From NCBI GenBank assembly GCA_003990705.1, contig AP018322.1:1-34721 (forward strand): a DNA stretch of 34,721 nucleotides. The letters are read 5' to 3'. The translations under genes and the position numbers were made by a program. Under the pieces are notes generated by a model. It made no database searches. It saw only the letters and a list, made by a program, of their open reading frames with translations, and was not told the DNA's origin. Source of the stretch: Nostoc sp. HK-01. Its GTDB lineage: Bacteria; Cyanobacteriota; Cyanobacteriia; Cyanobacteriales; Nostocaceae. Positions 7,927 through 15,678 of this stretch are shown piece after piece; position 1 is the stretch's first letter; each line of letters opens with the position of its first letter.

Positions 7927-10188
7927 TTATCCCCAGTAGCGCACATTGCGTCGTCTAATATCTTGGATTTGATTTCTTAAATTTTCAATCACATCTGGAG
8001 TCCCAAACTGAGAATAATTATTTTCAATTTCCTCTAGCCATTCAAGGCAAATATTTTCTCGTGATTCATCCTTGAAAAAGGAAAGTCTTGGCATAAGTTT
8101 AGTAAACAGAAAGTATCCAAGACATTCTTCAACTGTTAGTCCGATAATTTGAGAAGCTGCATAGAAGACTTTATAATCTCTTTTTACTCTATATCCTAAA
8201 GGTATTCCACACTGAGATAAGTAACGTGAGTTCCAATTTAAAAGAGTATACCAACTGTCGTTAAATTCATCACTACTGCTATGAGCTTGGAGAATTTTAT
8301 TATCTAATTCTTGAAATAAAGATGGTATATATGTTCCTGTAATTGGATTGCTAGAAGGGGTTGCCTTTGTATCTTCAGCAAAATCAGGCAAAGGATAGGT
8401 AATAACAAAGGATCTATCTATTACTTTTGGACTGATGTCATAAGTGGTTTCATCTGAATTGAGAGTTCCAATCAAAACTAAGTTTTTAGGAAGTAAAAAT
8501 TCAGCGGGATAAGTATTTAAAAGATTTTGAAGTTTAGCCAGTCTGTTACTTTGTTCAAATGTTTTTGATTTTTGGGATTGTAACAGCTTAATCTCTTGTC
8601 TAATTTGTACTTCTATACTAGGTGAGTAGAGAATTAGCTTTTGCGCTCCTTGACCAGTCTTGGAATATTCGAGACATGAGAGTAAGTCAGCAGCATAATT
8701 TTCAATTTTAGCTAAATTGAGTTCATCCAAACAGACTAAAAAAATTTGTTCAAAATTTTCAGAAGCTTGTTGTAATGCTGTTAAAAAAATAGAGGGATGA
8801 AAGCTATCATTAACTGGATTGTAAAATCCTAACAAATCGGTTGAGTCAGTCCAAGCTGGTCGAACAGGAATAATTTTGCTATTACCATTGAAAATTTTAG
8901 CAGATTTTTCTACAAGACTTGTTTTACCAATTCCAACAGAGCCATTTAATAAAACTATTTGACCAGTATATAAGGAAGTTAATACAGATAATAAATAGCT
9001 AGTTTTAATATAGTTAGGTAGTAACAGTCCTCTTTTTCTAATATTGGCATTCCAGTCATGGTTATTTAGTGATAATCTCCCTTCTTGCCATCCTTTTGTT
9101 TTTAAAACAGATGGCAATCTAGGTTCTTGAGCTATTTCCTCATATAGTAGTCTTTTATATTGAGCTAAATATTTTTTATATATTGGATCATTTTTACCTC
9201 TAACCAAGCCTAAAAACTCAATCTTGCCACGAAGGACATGATGAAAACGTTTCGCTTCTACCCCACTTTTATAATTTAAAATTATTTTATAGAATTCACC
9301 ATATCTACCATATTTACTAATATATTCAGATGCTGCATTGTTAATTCCAAATTTTTGCCAAGCATAAAGCATGGCTCGAATTTGACGTACAAATTGTCGA
9401 TTTACATTAGGAAAATGGTTAACTGTTAAACCCGTTACTTCTTGACGACAGTTTTGAGTTTGCAACCTTACTTTCCTTTCATTTACTTCAAAGTTATTAC
9501 TATTAAATATTTCTTGTAATTCATGCCCTACAAAAAATCTTCTTATACTTCCTTCATTAACGACATATCCTAGTGCTTCTGGAAACTCCTCTAAATTAGT
9601 AGAGAAAGTGATATCATCAGCATATCTTGTGTATGTTGCTTTATATTGTCTTGCTATATCCAGCAATTGACCATCCATTTTTGCACACACCATGTTTGAG
9701 ACGATAGGTGAAGTTGGTGCGCCTTGAGGTAACTGATCCTCATAGCAGCATATTTGTGCCAGTAGGTTAGCCACTTCATCATTCGCATTGTATGGTTGTG
9801 CCATAAACATTTTTCGGACTCTTTCAAATTTAATTGAAGTGAAAAAGTCTTGAATATCTAAATTTAGAACATATTTCTTTTTAGTGTGAGCTTTGGCATT
9901 AGTTACAATACTTTTTTTAGCTGTAAAACCATGTACGCATGGCTTAGGTTGATAGACAGGTTGTAGTATTTCTTTGCTGATTTTTTTTTGTATATCTAGT
10001 AAAGTAATATCTCCATCTTCATATTCTGTACTTCTTGGTGTTCTTATTGTTCGTACACCGCCAGATTTTTTAGGAATTTTAAAATCCCTGTATATTTCAT
10101 CTACTTGTTCAAGTAACTCAATTAAACTATGATAATCAACGCCTATTGTCTTTGCTACAAGTTCTGGAGAGAAGTCGTACAAACTCAT
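7927..10188 (-). CDS. Retron-type reverse transcriptase fused to McrB-like AAA+ ATPase, 753 aa
   Basis: Residues 30-345 form a retron-class RT: IPKKSGGVRTI at 38-48, the retron hallmark NAKAH at 97-101, catalytic Asp111 in LNLDIQDFF, QGAPTSPIVSN at 155-165, YADD at 189-192, and the VTG motif at 251-253 (EVTGLTVN). A thumb-like region follows (LRGKIEFLGLVRG). Residues 390-750 are an AAA+ domain: Walker A GSVGIGKT at 416-423, Walker B FLVCLDEL at 483-490, a sensor IGTLNSDE at 573-580 where McrB has MNTAD, and a probable arginine-finger segment ending VIDRSF. The stop lies 11 bp before the McrC-like nuclease. A promoter and a candidate msr-msd RNA lie directly upstream. Retron RTs are usually short single-domain proteins (about 300-400 aa), so the ATPase fusion is unusual. 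Expected role: an anti-phage sensor (RT/ncRNA) coupled to a nuclease effector; this is inference. Confidence 0.9.
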   Translation of the reverse strand: MSLYDFSPELVAKTIGVDYHSLIELLEQVDEIYRDFKIPKKSGGVRTIRTPRSTEYEDGDITLLDIQKKISKEILQPVYQPKPCVHGFTAKKSIVTNAKAHTKKKYVLNLDIQDFFTSIKFERVRKMFMAQPYNANDEVANLLAQICCYEDQLPQGAPTSPIVSNMVCAKMDGQLLDIARQYKATYTRYADDITFSTNLEEFPEALGYVVNEGSIRRFFVGHELQEIFNSNNFEVNERKVRLQTQNCRQEVTGLTVNHFPNVNRQFVRQIRAMLYAWQKFGINNAASEYISKYGRYGEFYKIILNYKSGVEAKRFHHVLRGKIEFLGLVRGKNDPIYKKYLAQYKRLLYEEIAQEPRLPSVLKTKGWQEGRLSLNNHDWNANIRKRGLLLPNYIKTSYLLSVLTSLYTGQIVLLNGSVGIGKTSLVEKSAKIFNGNSKIIPVRPAWTDSTDLLGFYNPVNDSFHPSIFLTALQQASENFEQIFLVCLDELNLAKIENYAADLLSCLEYSKTGQGAQKLILYSPSIEVQIRQEIKLLQSQKSKTFEQSNRLAKLQNLLNTYPAEFLLPKNLVLIGTLNSDETTYDISPKVIDRSFVITYPLPDFAEDTKATPSSNPITGTYIPSLFQELDNKILQAHSSSDEFNDSWYTLLNWNSRYLSQCGIPLGYRVKRDYKVFYAASQIIGLTVEECLGYFLFTKLMPRLSFFKDESRENICLEWLEEIENNYSQFGTPDVIENLRNQIQDIRRRNVRYWG

Positions 10189-10225
10189 TTAATCTATTTA
10201 ACAGAGTTTTGATTCTTTAAAATTG

Positions 10226-10329
10226 TGGAGGTATATACAGGTCTATTCCGAAGCCTTTGTTAGGAAACCTTGCGGTAACTCGTTGCAGGATCAACAACGA
10301 AAATCAATAGTTACCTGTATATACCACCA
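10226..10329 (-). ncRNA. Candidate retron msr-msd-like noncoding RNA
   Basis: On the minus strand the segment begins (10329-10313) with TGGTGGTATATACAGGT and ends (10242-10226) with ACCTGTATATACCTCCA, a 17-bp inverted repeat with one mismatch. This is the arrangement of a1/a2 repeats that close retron RNAs. The 70 bases between can fold into a hairpin TTCGTTG/CAACGAG and a small stem with a GCAA tetraloop (ACC GCAA GGT). The segment ends 37 bp before the RT start codon, the usual retron position, and the predicted transcription start falls at its 5' edge. It is shorter than typical msr-msd RNAs and I could not identify a definite branching guanosine or msd stem, so it may be a different RT-associated RNA or a regulatory palindrome. 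Confidence 0.5.
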
Positions 10330-10331
10330 TA

Positions 10332-10360
10332 ACCGTATTTCTTTTTATACCTTTTGTCAA
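10332..10360 (-). promoter_or_regulatory. Promoter of the candidate ncRNA and RT-McrBC operon
   Basis: A perfect -35 hexamer TTGACA (10360-10355) is followed after 17 bases by TACGGT (10337-10332), a weak -10. The predicted start of transcription, about 6-8 bases on, coincides with the left arm of the 17-bp inverted repeat, so the RNA would begin with that arm. Confidence 0.5.
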
Positions 10361-10367
10361 TACTATT

Positions 10368-10403
10368 AATAATAAATAGCTATTTATCGACTGATTTATT
10401 ATT
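10368..10403. promoter_or_regulatory. Nested AT-rich palindromes just upstream of the RT promoter
   Basis: AATAATAAAT (10368-10377) and ATTTATTATT (10394-10403) are perfect 10-bp arms. Overlapping the left arm is a perfect 16-bp palindrome, ATAAATAGCTATTTAT (10372-10387). They lie 8 bp upstream of the TTGACA box and could be an operator or activator site. Confidence 0.4.
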
Positions 10404-10566
10404 GGTGTCCGGTAGACACCATCTAGACACTTGGTGTCTGGGTCGTGTCTAGGGCGGTGTCTGCTTGTGTCTGTACTGCATAAGGGTTTGAGGCGAGGGG
10501 TGTCTGCCGTGTCTGGTGAGGAGTGTCCGCGAAAAAAGGGCATTTTTGGCGGCAGACACAAGACAC
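10404..10566. repeat. Cluster of twelve GTGTCY/AGACAC hexamers (iteron-like)
   Basis: GTGTC(T/C) occurs in direct orientation at 10405, 10434, 10445, 10457, 10467, 10500, 10509 and 10523. Its complement AGACAC occurs at 10414, 10425, 10554 and 10561. Several adjacent copies are 9-12 bp apart, about one helical turn, and 10467 to 10500 is three turns. Two pairs form palindromes (GGTGTC-5-GACACC at 10404-10420, AGACAC-3-GTGTCT at 10425-10439). The right-hand part (10523-10566) can also fold into an imperfect hairpin with a run of six T on the minus strand, so it may double as the terminator of the operon ending at 10576. The density looks like a multimeric protein-binding site: an iteron array, a centromere-like site or a regulator array for the RT operon. 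Confidence 0.7.
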
Positions 10567-10575
10567 TAATTGCAG

Positions 10576-12306
10576 TCAAATTTGATTGATCTTGATAACA
10601 CCATCGCTTATCCAGTTAGCTAAACCAGCACCCACAATTTCATACATCCAACCCTTGATTTGCTCAACAGTAAATCTTTCAGAGTTCACTTTAAAGTTAC
10701 TCTTGAACTCCCTAACGTCAGCTTCTATTCGCTCAGTTCTTGTGAGATATTCATACAACTTTTGCGCCATTGGTGATAGTTGATTAGGTACGAATTTGGT
10801 ATCATCAGCCTTGCCACCAATATTAATTTCTAGTTCATAAATGCGTTCTAAAGTAGCTTGGTCAATGTGTGGAATTTGGTGATTTTCTGCTGCTGGTATA
10901 ACATCGCTAAAATCAGATATTTTAGCTGTCATAGTCGGCAGATTAACATCAAGCCATTCATTAGAACTATCGAGTTTTACCTTTGCAAGACCCGTTGATT
11001 TAGGCTGTAGTGTAATTGGGTCAACTTCAGCCAAACATTCAACTTGAAGCATTTTAGAAACGAGGTTGTACAGCCCTTTAATACCAAATAAACAGGTCTG
11101 AGTATTGTTATGAGCAACCACAGTTAAAGGCATCTCTTGTTTACGGCTTTTAGTCAGTGCCAACTTGCCGAATTTCTCCAATAATTCCGCATCTTTTATA
11201 AAATCTCCGTATGTGGTTGCTTCCTCACAAATTAAAGATAAAGCTTTACCTTCAGACCACAGTTTTTGTCGCCATTGGTCTTCACTGTAAGATGAATTAT
11301 TGAAAGTTTTTAAGCGTTCTTCCAGTTCTTTAACGTAGTCGCGGATCTGTTGCTCGATGTCCGGCCAGGAGTGATAACTTTCAACCCCTCGCCATTCTGC
11401 GCGGTTGCTGTCAGGGTCAAGCACAATCACCCTGTAACCTGTCTGTTTTTTCTGTTTAACAACGTAACGAGCCAGCCAAGATTTACCGCCGCCCTGGTTG
11501 CCCCATATAAGGGCAGTTTGTTTGACTAAGTTTTGTACCCAACTGTCAGAATTGGCGATCGCTGGCTGCTGTTCAGTGCCAGTTACTTTATCGTCACCCC
11601 TGGCAACATCCTGCATCGACTGCCCTGGTAATGCCCCGGCTGGCTGTCCCGTTGCCTGCTGTAGTTGCGCCCGTGCTTCGGCTTCTGCCTTCAAACGTAC
11701 CTGCGACTGAAAGATGGCTAACTCTTCGGGTGTCATTTTTGACAACTGTGCGGCTCTTAGCCGTCGATTCTCAGCCCATTGGTGGAATTCATAGTCTAGT
11801 TGGGCAGTGTAACTTTCCTTGTGTAGTCTTAAACCGAATCGAAGCTTGGCGATTAGCCAATTGGTGCGGGTTTCTTCTCTGACTTCTGGCAATATCTGCA
11901 CCAATCGCCATTCCCTAGCTTTAGACAACCCATAGGCTCCACAAGTCAAGGAAACAGCAGCCAATCCCCACCAAGGTTTATCTGGATTACTTGGGGGGAT
12001 TATTCTTAGACGGGTTGCCTTAGTAGGTAGAAAGCTATCACGTTGAAACTCCGGGTTAGCTGGGGCATAAACTTCAGCATTGAACTCGCTTTCGGGCATA
12101 ATGTACCGTTTGTCCGGTGTGCAGTACCGCAAACGGTTAACTGGGTTTTTTAGTGTTTCGGGTATGAAACAATACTCAACCAAACTGATTTGAGTGCCAG
12201 TAAATGACTTTGCCCCACAAATTAACCCAATGGCCGCCAGCACCCCAACGGTGATATTGTTCGCAGTACCAGAACGCAAGTAGTCTTCAAATTGCTTACG
12301 TTTCAT
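10576..12306 (-). CDS. Membrane-anchored HerA/FtsK-like P-loop ATPase, 576 aa
   Basis: The start at 12306 (MKRKQFEDYL) is chosen because it forms an ATGA overlap with the TGA of the upstream membrane-protein gene; the frame is open further up to 12375. Hydrophobic segments near residues 18-31 and 111-127 suggest two membrane helices. A charged coiled region (about 140-220) follows. The ATPase domain has Walker A GNQGGGKS at 269-276, the strand RVIVLDPDS at 292-300, Walker B-like LSLICEE at 356-362, and AHNNTQ further on. The architecture resembles DNA-pumping or coupling ATPases of the HerA/FtsK/VirD4 superfamily. It is the last gene of the operon led by the actin-like ATPase. No relaxase was found in the window, so classical conjugation is not supported. 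A role in DNA transfer or segregation at the membrane is inferred. Confidence 0.75.
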   Translation of the reverse strand: MKRKQFEDYLRSGTANNITVGVLAAIGLICGAKSFTGTQISLVEYCFIPETLKNPVNRLRYCTPDKRYIMPESEFNAEVYAPANPEFQRDSFLPTKATRLRIIPPSNPDKPWWGLAAVSLTCGAYGLSKAREWRLVQILPEVREETRTNWLIAKLRFGLRLHKESYTAQLDYEFHQWAENRRLRAAQLSKMTPEELAIFQSQVRLKAEAEARAQLQQATGQPAGALPGQSMQDVARGDDKVTGTEQQPAIANSDSWVQNLVKQTALIWGNQGGGKSWLARYVVKQKKQTGYRVIVLDPDSNRAEWRGVESYHSWPDIEQQIRDYVKELEERLKTFNNSSYSEDQWRQKLWSEGKALSLICEEATTYGDFIKDAELLEKFGKLALTKSRKQEMPLTVVAHNNTQTCLFGIKGLYNLVSKMLQVECLAEVDPITLQPKSTGLAKVKLDSSNEWLDVNLPTMTAKISDFSDVIPAAENHQIPHIDQATLERIYELEINIGGKADDTKFVPNQLSPMAQKLYEYLTRTERIEADVREFKSNFKVNSERFTVEQIKGWMYEIVGAGLANWISDGVIKINQI

Positions 12307-12881
12307 TGGTTTGCTCCCCTGACAATTGCTGCCAACACTAACAACCCAAAACCAGCTAACCCAATCAACACCCAAGGCATTTCATTTTTGGGAGTTGGCT
12401 TAACTTCGTAGGTTTTAATCTCTTGATAGAACTGCGTCTTACCTACCCTAGATGCGTTAGAGACTGTCCTATATTCGTCAAAGGCAATCCACAGCGAAGC
12501 TCCAACGCTGGCAGTAGAGGCAGTTGCTACCATGAAGTCTTTACCGATGTGTATTTGTCCGTCGTAGTGAATTTTGGTCAGGGTGTCAGCGAAGAATAGC
12601 CCCAGTACAATGCTGCCCAGTGTGCCATTCGCAATTGCCCCAATCCCAAGACTCGTTAGTAAGCTGACTCCAGCATTGGCGGTGAACACGCCCAGGAATG
12701 TGGCTAGGGCTTTGTTGAGTAGTTGTTTGTTACTGAAGACATCACGAATGGATTGCTCTAGGCGATCGCTGTCTTCGGACTCTGGAGTCGGTTTTTCTTG
12801 TGGAGTTTCACCCCAAATCAGAGGTGTGGACTGTTCGCTATTGGTTTGGAACTGCGATAGTAGGGATTCCATTTCGTTCAT
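12303..12881 (-). CDS. Membrane protein of unknown function, 192 aa
   Basis: The N-terminal 45 residues are acidic and polar, followed by hydrophobic stretches near residues 55-100 (LATFLGVFTANAGVSLL, then LGSIVLGLFFADTL), about 117-130 and a clear C-terminal helix (WVLIGLAGFGLLVLAAIV) ending in a basic tail. This predicts three to four membrane passes. It overlaps the following ATPase gene by an ATGA junction, so the two are probably made together and interact. Contains a HIP1 site at 12762-12769. No family recognised. Confidence 0.7.
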   Translation of the reverse strand: MNEMESLLSQFQTNSEQSTPLIWGETPQEKPTPESEDSDRLEQSIRDVFSNKQLLNKALATFLGVFTANAGVSLLTSLGIGAIANGTLGSIVLGLFFADTLTKIHYDGQIHIGKDFMVATASTASVGASLWIAFDEYRTVSNASRVGKTQFYQEIKTYEVKPTPKNEMPWVLIGLAGFGLLVLAAIVRGANQ

Positions 12882-12953
12882 ACTTACCTCGCTTGGGGTG
12901 ACACAGAAAAAGCCAGAGTAAACCCATACCCTGGCGCAAGAATCAGCTAGAAC

Positions 12954-13625
12954 TTAAATGCCCATGAAATTGCGGAACCACTGCCCTACACGGCTAATCC
13001 CAGCAGTACGGCTGTAGTTAGGCTTTGGTATTCTGTCTGTCTTGGCTTCACTACCGTTCGTCCACAGTGCGCCTGTTACCGCAGTTTCATAAGCGCGATC
13101 TGCTGCATCTTGGGCATCTGGTACTTTGTTAGAAGCTCTAATTAAATCCGCCTCATATTTTGCGATCGCCATTAAGTCAGCTGTCGCACCTGATATCTGA
13201 ATCAGGGATGAGCGTTGAGCGTGTCGGGTTGCCTCGGCAGTCGTAGCGTTAACGTGTTCAGACTGCATCTCGGTAATTTCGTTTTTGAAACGCTGTTCAC
13301 CAACTTTCGATGAGTTGATAGCCTTGAGGGTTTGCGTTCCGTGCTTCTGGGTCAGTTGCACCAACTCCGCGTAGGCTTGGTTCACGTCCCCAGTTGTCTC
13401 GATAATCTTCCGGTATGCCTCCAATGCCTTGGGTAAGTTCACTTTGGCAGTGTCCGACAATCGCGCCATATCTGCAATTCTTGTGATTACCGTTTGGTCA
13501 CCCTGTAAGGCTTTGTTAAAGTCTTCAGCCGACACGTCAAACAAACTGCCCATTGCGTTGAGAGTACCAGGGGCATTGTTGGGAATGTGGTTTTTCAGCT
13601 TGGCGGTTCCATAGTTCCGAGCCAT
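12954..13625 (-). CDS. Helical protein of unknown function, 223 aa
   Basis: A mostly alpha-helical, Ala/Gln/Glu-rich protein without membrane segments or known motifs. The middle (about residues 60-160) looks like long helices (ALEAYRKIIETTGDVNQAYA, TEMQSEHVNATTAEATRHA). It ends in a basic segment finishing WFRNFMGI that could be a membrane-touching amphipathic tail. It lies 9 bp after the 111-aa gene and 72 bp before the membrane-protein gene in the same operon. It could be a filament or scaffold component; that is inference. Contains a HIP1 site at 13162-13169. Confidence 0.65.
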   Translation of the reverse strand: MARNYGTAKLKNHIPNNAPGTLNAMGSLFDVSAEDFNKALQGDQTVITRIADMARLSDTAKVNLPKALEAYRKIIETTGDVNQAYAELVQLTQKHGTQTLKAINSSKVGEQRFKNEITEMQSEHVNATTAEATRHAQRSSLIQISGATADLMAIAKYEADLIRASNKVPDAQDAADRAYETAVTGALWTNGSEAKTDRIPKPNYSRTAGISRVGQWFRNFMGI

Positions 13626-13634
13626 GTTTTACTC

Positions 13635-13970
13635 CTAGCGTTGGTATTTAAGTTGATTTATCAATGCTTCCGCCAGTCCCAAGTGTTCGCCAATCTGCAC
13701 TTGTTTATGAATACCTTGAACAATTGGAGAGACTGTTGAAAGTGCATTTACTGCTGCTGAACCGCCTTGAACATTTATCTCTGCACTTAAGAGATTTTGG
13801 ACGACCCCATGTAAGAGCAACAGTTTTTCTACCTTGCCTAGTTGCTCAAATGTGCTGCCGTACTGTTGCTGAAGCTCGTCTAGGTAGGAACCATCTCCCG
13901 GCATGGTGCTTGTGAAATAGCCTATGGGTTTATTTATCACGTTAAAATCCTTGTGTAGTGTATTCTTCAT
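13635..13970 (-). CDS. Small protein of unknown function, 111 aa
   Basis: Small helical protein in the ParM-like operon, with hydrophobic helices around residues 45-65 (KVEKLLLLHGVVQNLLSAE) and 75-105. The ATG at 13970 gives the longest product. A second ATG at 13904 (MPGDGSYLDEL) is possible, since neither has a good ribosome-binding site. No family recognised. The 92 bp before it hold two HIP1 octamers (13993-14000, 14016-14023) and no gene. Confidence 0.6.
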   Translation of the reverse strand: MKNTLHKDFNVINKPIGYFTSTMPGDGSYLDELQQQYGSTFEQLGKVEKLLLLHGVVQNLLSAEINVQGGSAAVNALSTVSPIVQGIHKQVQIGEHLGLAEALINQLKYQR

Positions 13971-14062
13971 TGGCGGAGATACATCTGTGGGTGCGATCGC
14001 TCGGTGTCCAGTCAGGCGATCGCTCTCTCATCAATGTAGGTTTTGGGAGTAGAATCGCTGAC

Positions 14063-14305
14063 TTACTTCTTGGCGGGAGGGGTCAGCAATTCATCAGTAA
14101 TGGCAATCCTTTCGTCGAGTTGCAGCACTATCAGTGTCGGTTCTAGTGCATCTATTAGATATGTGAGTGCGGTTTGGGCATCGCCAATGGTCAGGTCTGG
14201 GTGATATCCTTTGGCAATCAAATTTTGGTAATCAGGGTGCTGAGTGATTTCAATTAACTGCTGCTGGCAGTGGGTGATGAGGTCGGGCAATGGTCGGGAT
14301 ATCAT
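14063..14305 (-). CDS. Small acidic helical protein, 80 aa
   Basis: The start at 14305 (MISRPLPDLITHCQQQL) is preferred to the longer open frame from 14503. It makes an ATGA overlap with the TGA of the 84-aa gene, and the longer form would read that gene out of frame. The product is helical and acidic (IGDAQTALTYLIDALEPTLI) with no known motif. By size and position it could be an adaptor of the actin-like filament system, but nothing in the sequence proves it. Confidence 0.6.
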   Translation of the reverse strand: MISRPLPDLITHCQQQLIEITQHPDYQNLIAKGYHPDLTIGDAQTALTYLIDALEPTLIVLQLDERIAITDELLTPPAKK

Positions 14306-14556
14306 GCTACTTCTCCCTGGCGATAGCCATTCAGCATCGATGCTAATGCTGCTTTGTTCGGTTGATTGGGAATGACTGGAGCTTCTGTGATTGCTGGTGG
14401 CGGTTGGACTGATGTAACGTTTCCACGGGTGAAGATGAGTTTTTCTAAGGCGGCTCCTAGTGCTTGCGACGGTATATCCAGTGGCAAGCCAAACACCCGA
14501 CACACTTCTTCGGCGGCAAAGTAACTAATCGTCACCCGGCGTGATTCGTAAGCCAT
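14302..14556 (-). CDS. Small protein of unknown function, 84 aa (possible ParR-like adaptor)
   Basis: Begins 3 bp after the stop of the actin-like ATPase gene and overlaps the next gene by ATGA. The N-terminal half (RVTISYFAAEEVCRVFGLPL) could be a small helical or ribbon-helix fold, and the second half is proline-rich (QPPPAITEAPVIP). In type II partition loci the gene after parM encodes the centromere-binding adaptor ParR, which is also small; the call rests on position only. Confidence 0.6.
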   Translation of the reverse strand: MAYESRRVTISYFAAEEVCRVFGLPLDIPSQALGAALEKLIFTRGNVTSVQPPPAITEAPVIPNQPNKAALASMLNGYRQGEVA

Positions 14557-14559
14557 TAA

Positions 14560-15678
14560 TTACGCTCCTAGGGAAATTTCGGTTAGTAGTTGCAATCCTT
14601 GGGCATTGCTCAATTGCGGTTGGTCAAGGACTGTAAAACCTAAAGCAGCTAAGTTGTCGCTCACTACTGGCAATGCCACACCTCCTCCCCAGGCGACTAG
14701 GTATTTAGCTTGGTCAAGATAACTGCCAGCCATGACAAAGTTGGCGAATTTTTCAATTCTGGTAGACCACCACTCATCTAGACACTGGCTGTATTCTGTC
14801 TCGAACTTTTTGGCGGTGAGGACGTTACTACCATAGGTAAAACTGCCGTTGAGAATGCCTTGGTTGACTAAGTTGGGAGAATGTTTGACATCTTTGGTGA
14901 GCAAACTAATGCGCTCTGTTCTCTTGTCCAGTGCTTCAGCTATCATCCGGTGCAGTTCACCAACTCCACCTTCAATGAGATGGCGGTCGATGATTGCACC
15001 GTTGCCATTGAAGACGGTGGCTAGCCAAGTTGATGAACCGATGTCAAGAGCGATTGCTGCTTCTGAGGGGTCTAGTGCTAAGATTGCTTCGCCAAATAAG
15101 CAGTGGGCTATGCTGCCAAACCCTTCTGGGTAAATGCCTGTGACGGCGATTTCTACAGTTTTTTGCACAATTTTCTGGGTGATGGGGTGCTTATGCTCGA
15201 AGACATGAGTGCCTTGGACTCGGCGTTTAATCTCCACTGCCCATTTTTCTGGCTGGTGATTGCTCAGGCTCATCAACAGTTTTGTACCGTCAGGAATGTT
15301 GGCGATGGCTAGGTCTGCCAGGATGCTTTCTAGGGATAGCAGGGCTTTTTGGGATTTATCTTCATGAAGTAAGGTGTGTTCGCTTTGAGCGAGGGCGGCT
15401 GTTCCCCAAAAGAATTGCACTTCCTTGAGGTCGCTACGATGCCCGTCAATGTACCTCACCCAAGCTCCATCTTTGCTGATGATTTCATGATGTCGGATGT
15501 TTCGGTTACGAAGCGGTGAGTAGGCCGCCGGTAATACCACTGTCAACTCACCGTAAATTGCTTTCCCGTAACCGGCTCCTGGGTCTTTGCCGCAGATTAG
15601 CTCTGCGCCTGGATTCATTTTGGCAGCCATGTTTAGCTGCCTATGCCATTTTTCGGCAGAGTCAAATAATACTGTCAT
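14560..15678 (-). CDS. ParM-like actin-family ATPase, plasmid segregation type, 372 aa
   Basis: The actin/Hsp70-type nucleotide fold shows its landmark motifs. The phosphate-1 loop is ICGKDPGAGYGKA at 28-40, with Gly30-Lys31-Asp32-Pro33-Gly34. The phosphate-2 motif is IALDIGSSTW at 209-218, and the adenosine motif is VAWGGGVALP at 328-337. Length is normal for ParM/Alp proteins. Family members polymerise and push plasmids apart, working with a DNA-binding adaptor. It heads an operon of seven minus-strand genes running to 10576. The companions include a membrane protein and a membrane ATPase, which is not the usual two-gene parMR locus. The start at 15678 has a weak GGA four bases upstream. 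The plasmid also has ParA/ParB, so this system may do something other than simple partition. Confidence 0.82.
   Translation of the reverse strand: MTVLFDSAEKWHRQLNMAAKMNPGAELICGKDPGAGYGKAIYGELTVVLPAAYSPLRNRNIRHHEIISKDGAWVRYIDGHRSDLKEVQFFWGTAALAQSEHTLLHEDKSQKALLSLESILADLAIANIPDGTKLLMSLSNHQPEKWAVEIKRRVQGTHVFEHKHPITQKIVQKTVEIAVTGIYPEGFGSIAHCLFGEAILALDPSEAAIALDIGSSTWLATVFNGNGAIIDRHLIEGGVGELHRMIAEALDKRTERISLLTKDVKHSPNLVNQGILNGSFTYGSNVLTAKKFETEYSQCLDEWWSTRIEKFANFVMAGSYLDQAKYLVAWGGGVALPVVSDNLAALGFTVLDQPQLSNAQGLQLLTEISLGA

Noticed and set aside
10304-10579. Minus-strand open frame of 91 codons
   Set aside because: It runs through the GTGTCY repeat cluster and the candidate ncRNA. Repetitive, Pro/Thr-rich product with no ribosome-binding site; treated as chance.
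11498-11882. Plus-strand frames opposite the membrane ATPase
   Set aside because: Shadows in cysteine/alanine-rich complement of a well-supported gene.
14063-14503. Longer 146-codon version of the 80-aa gene
   Set aside because: It overlaps the 84-aa gene out of frame; the ATGA junction at 14302-14305 gives a better start.
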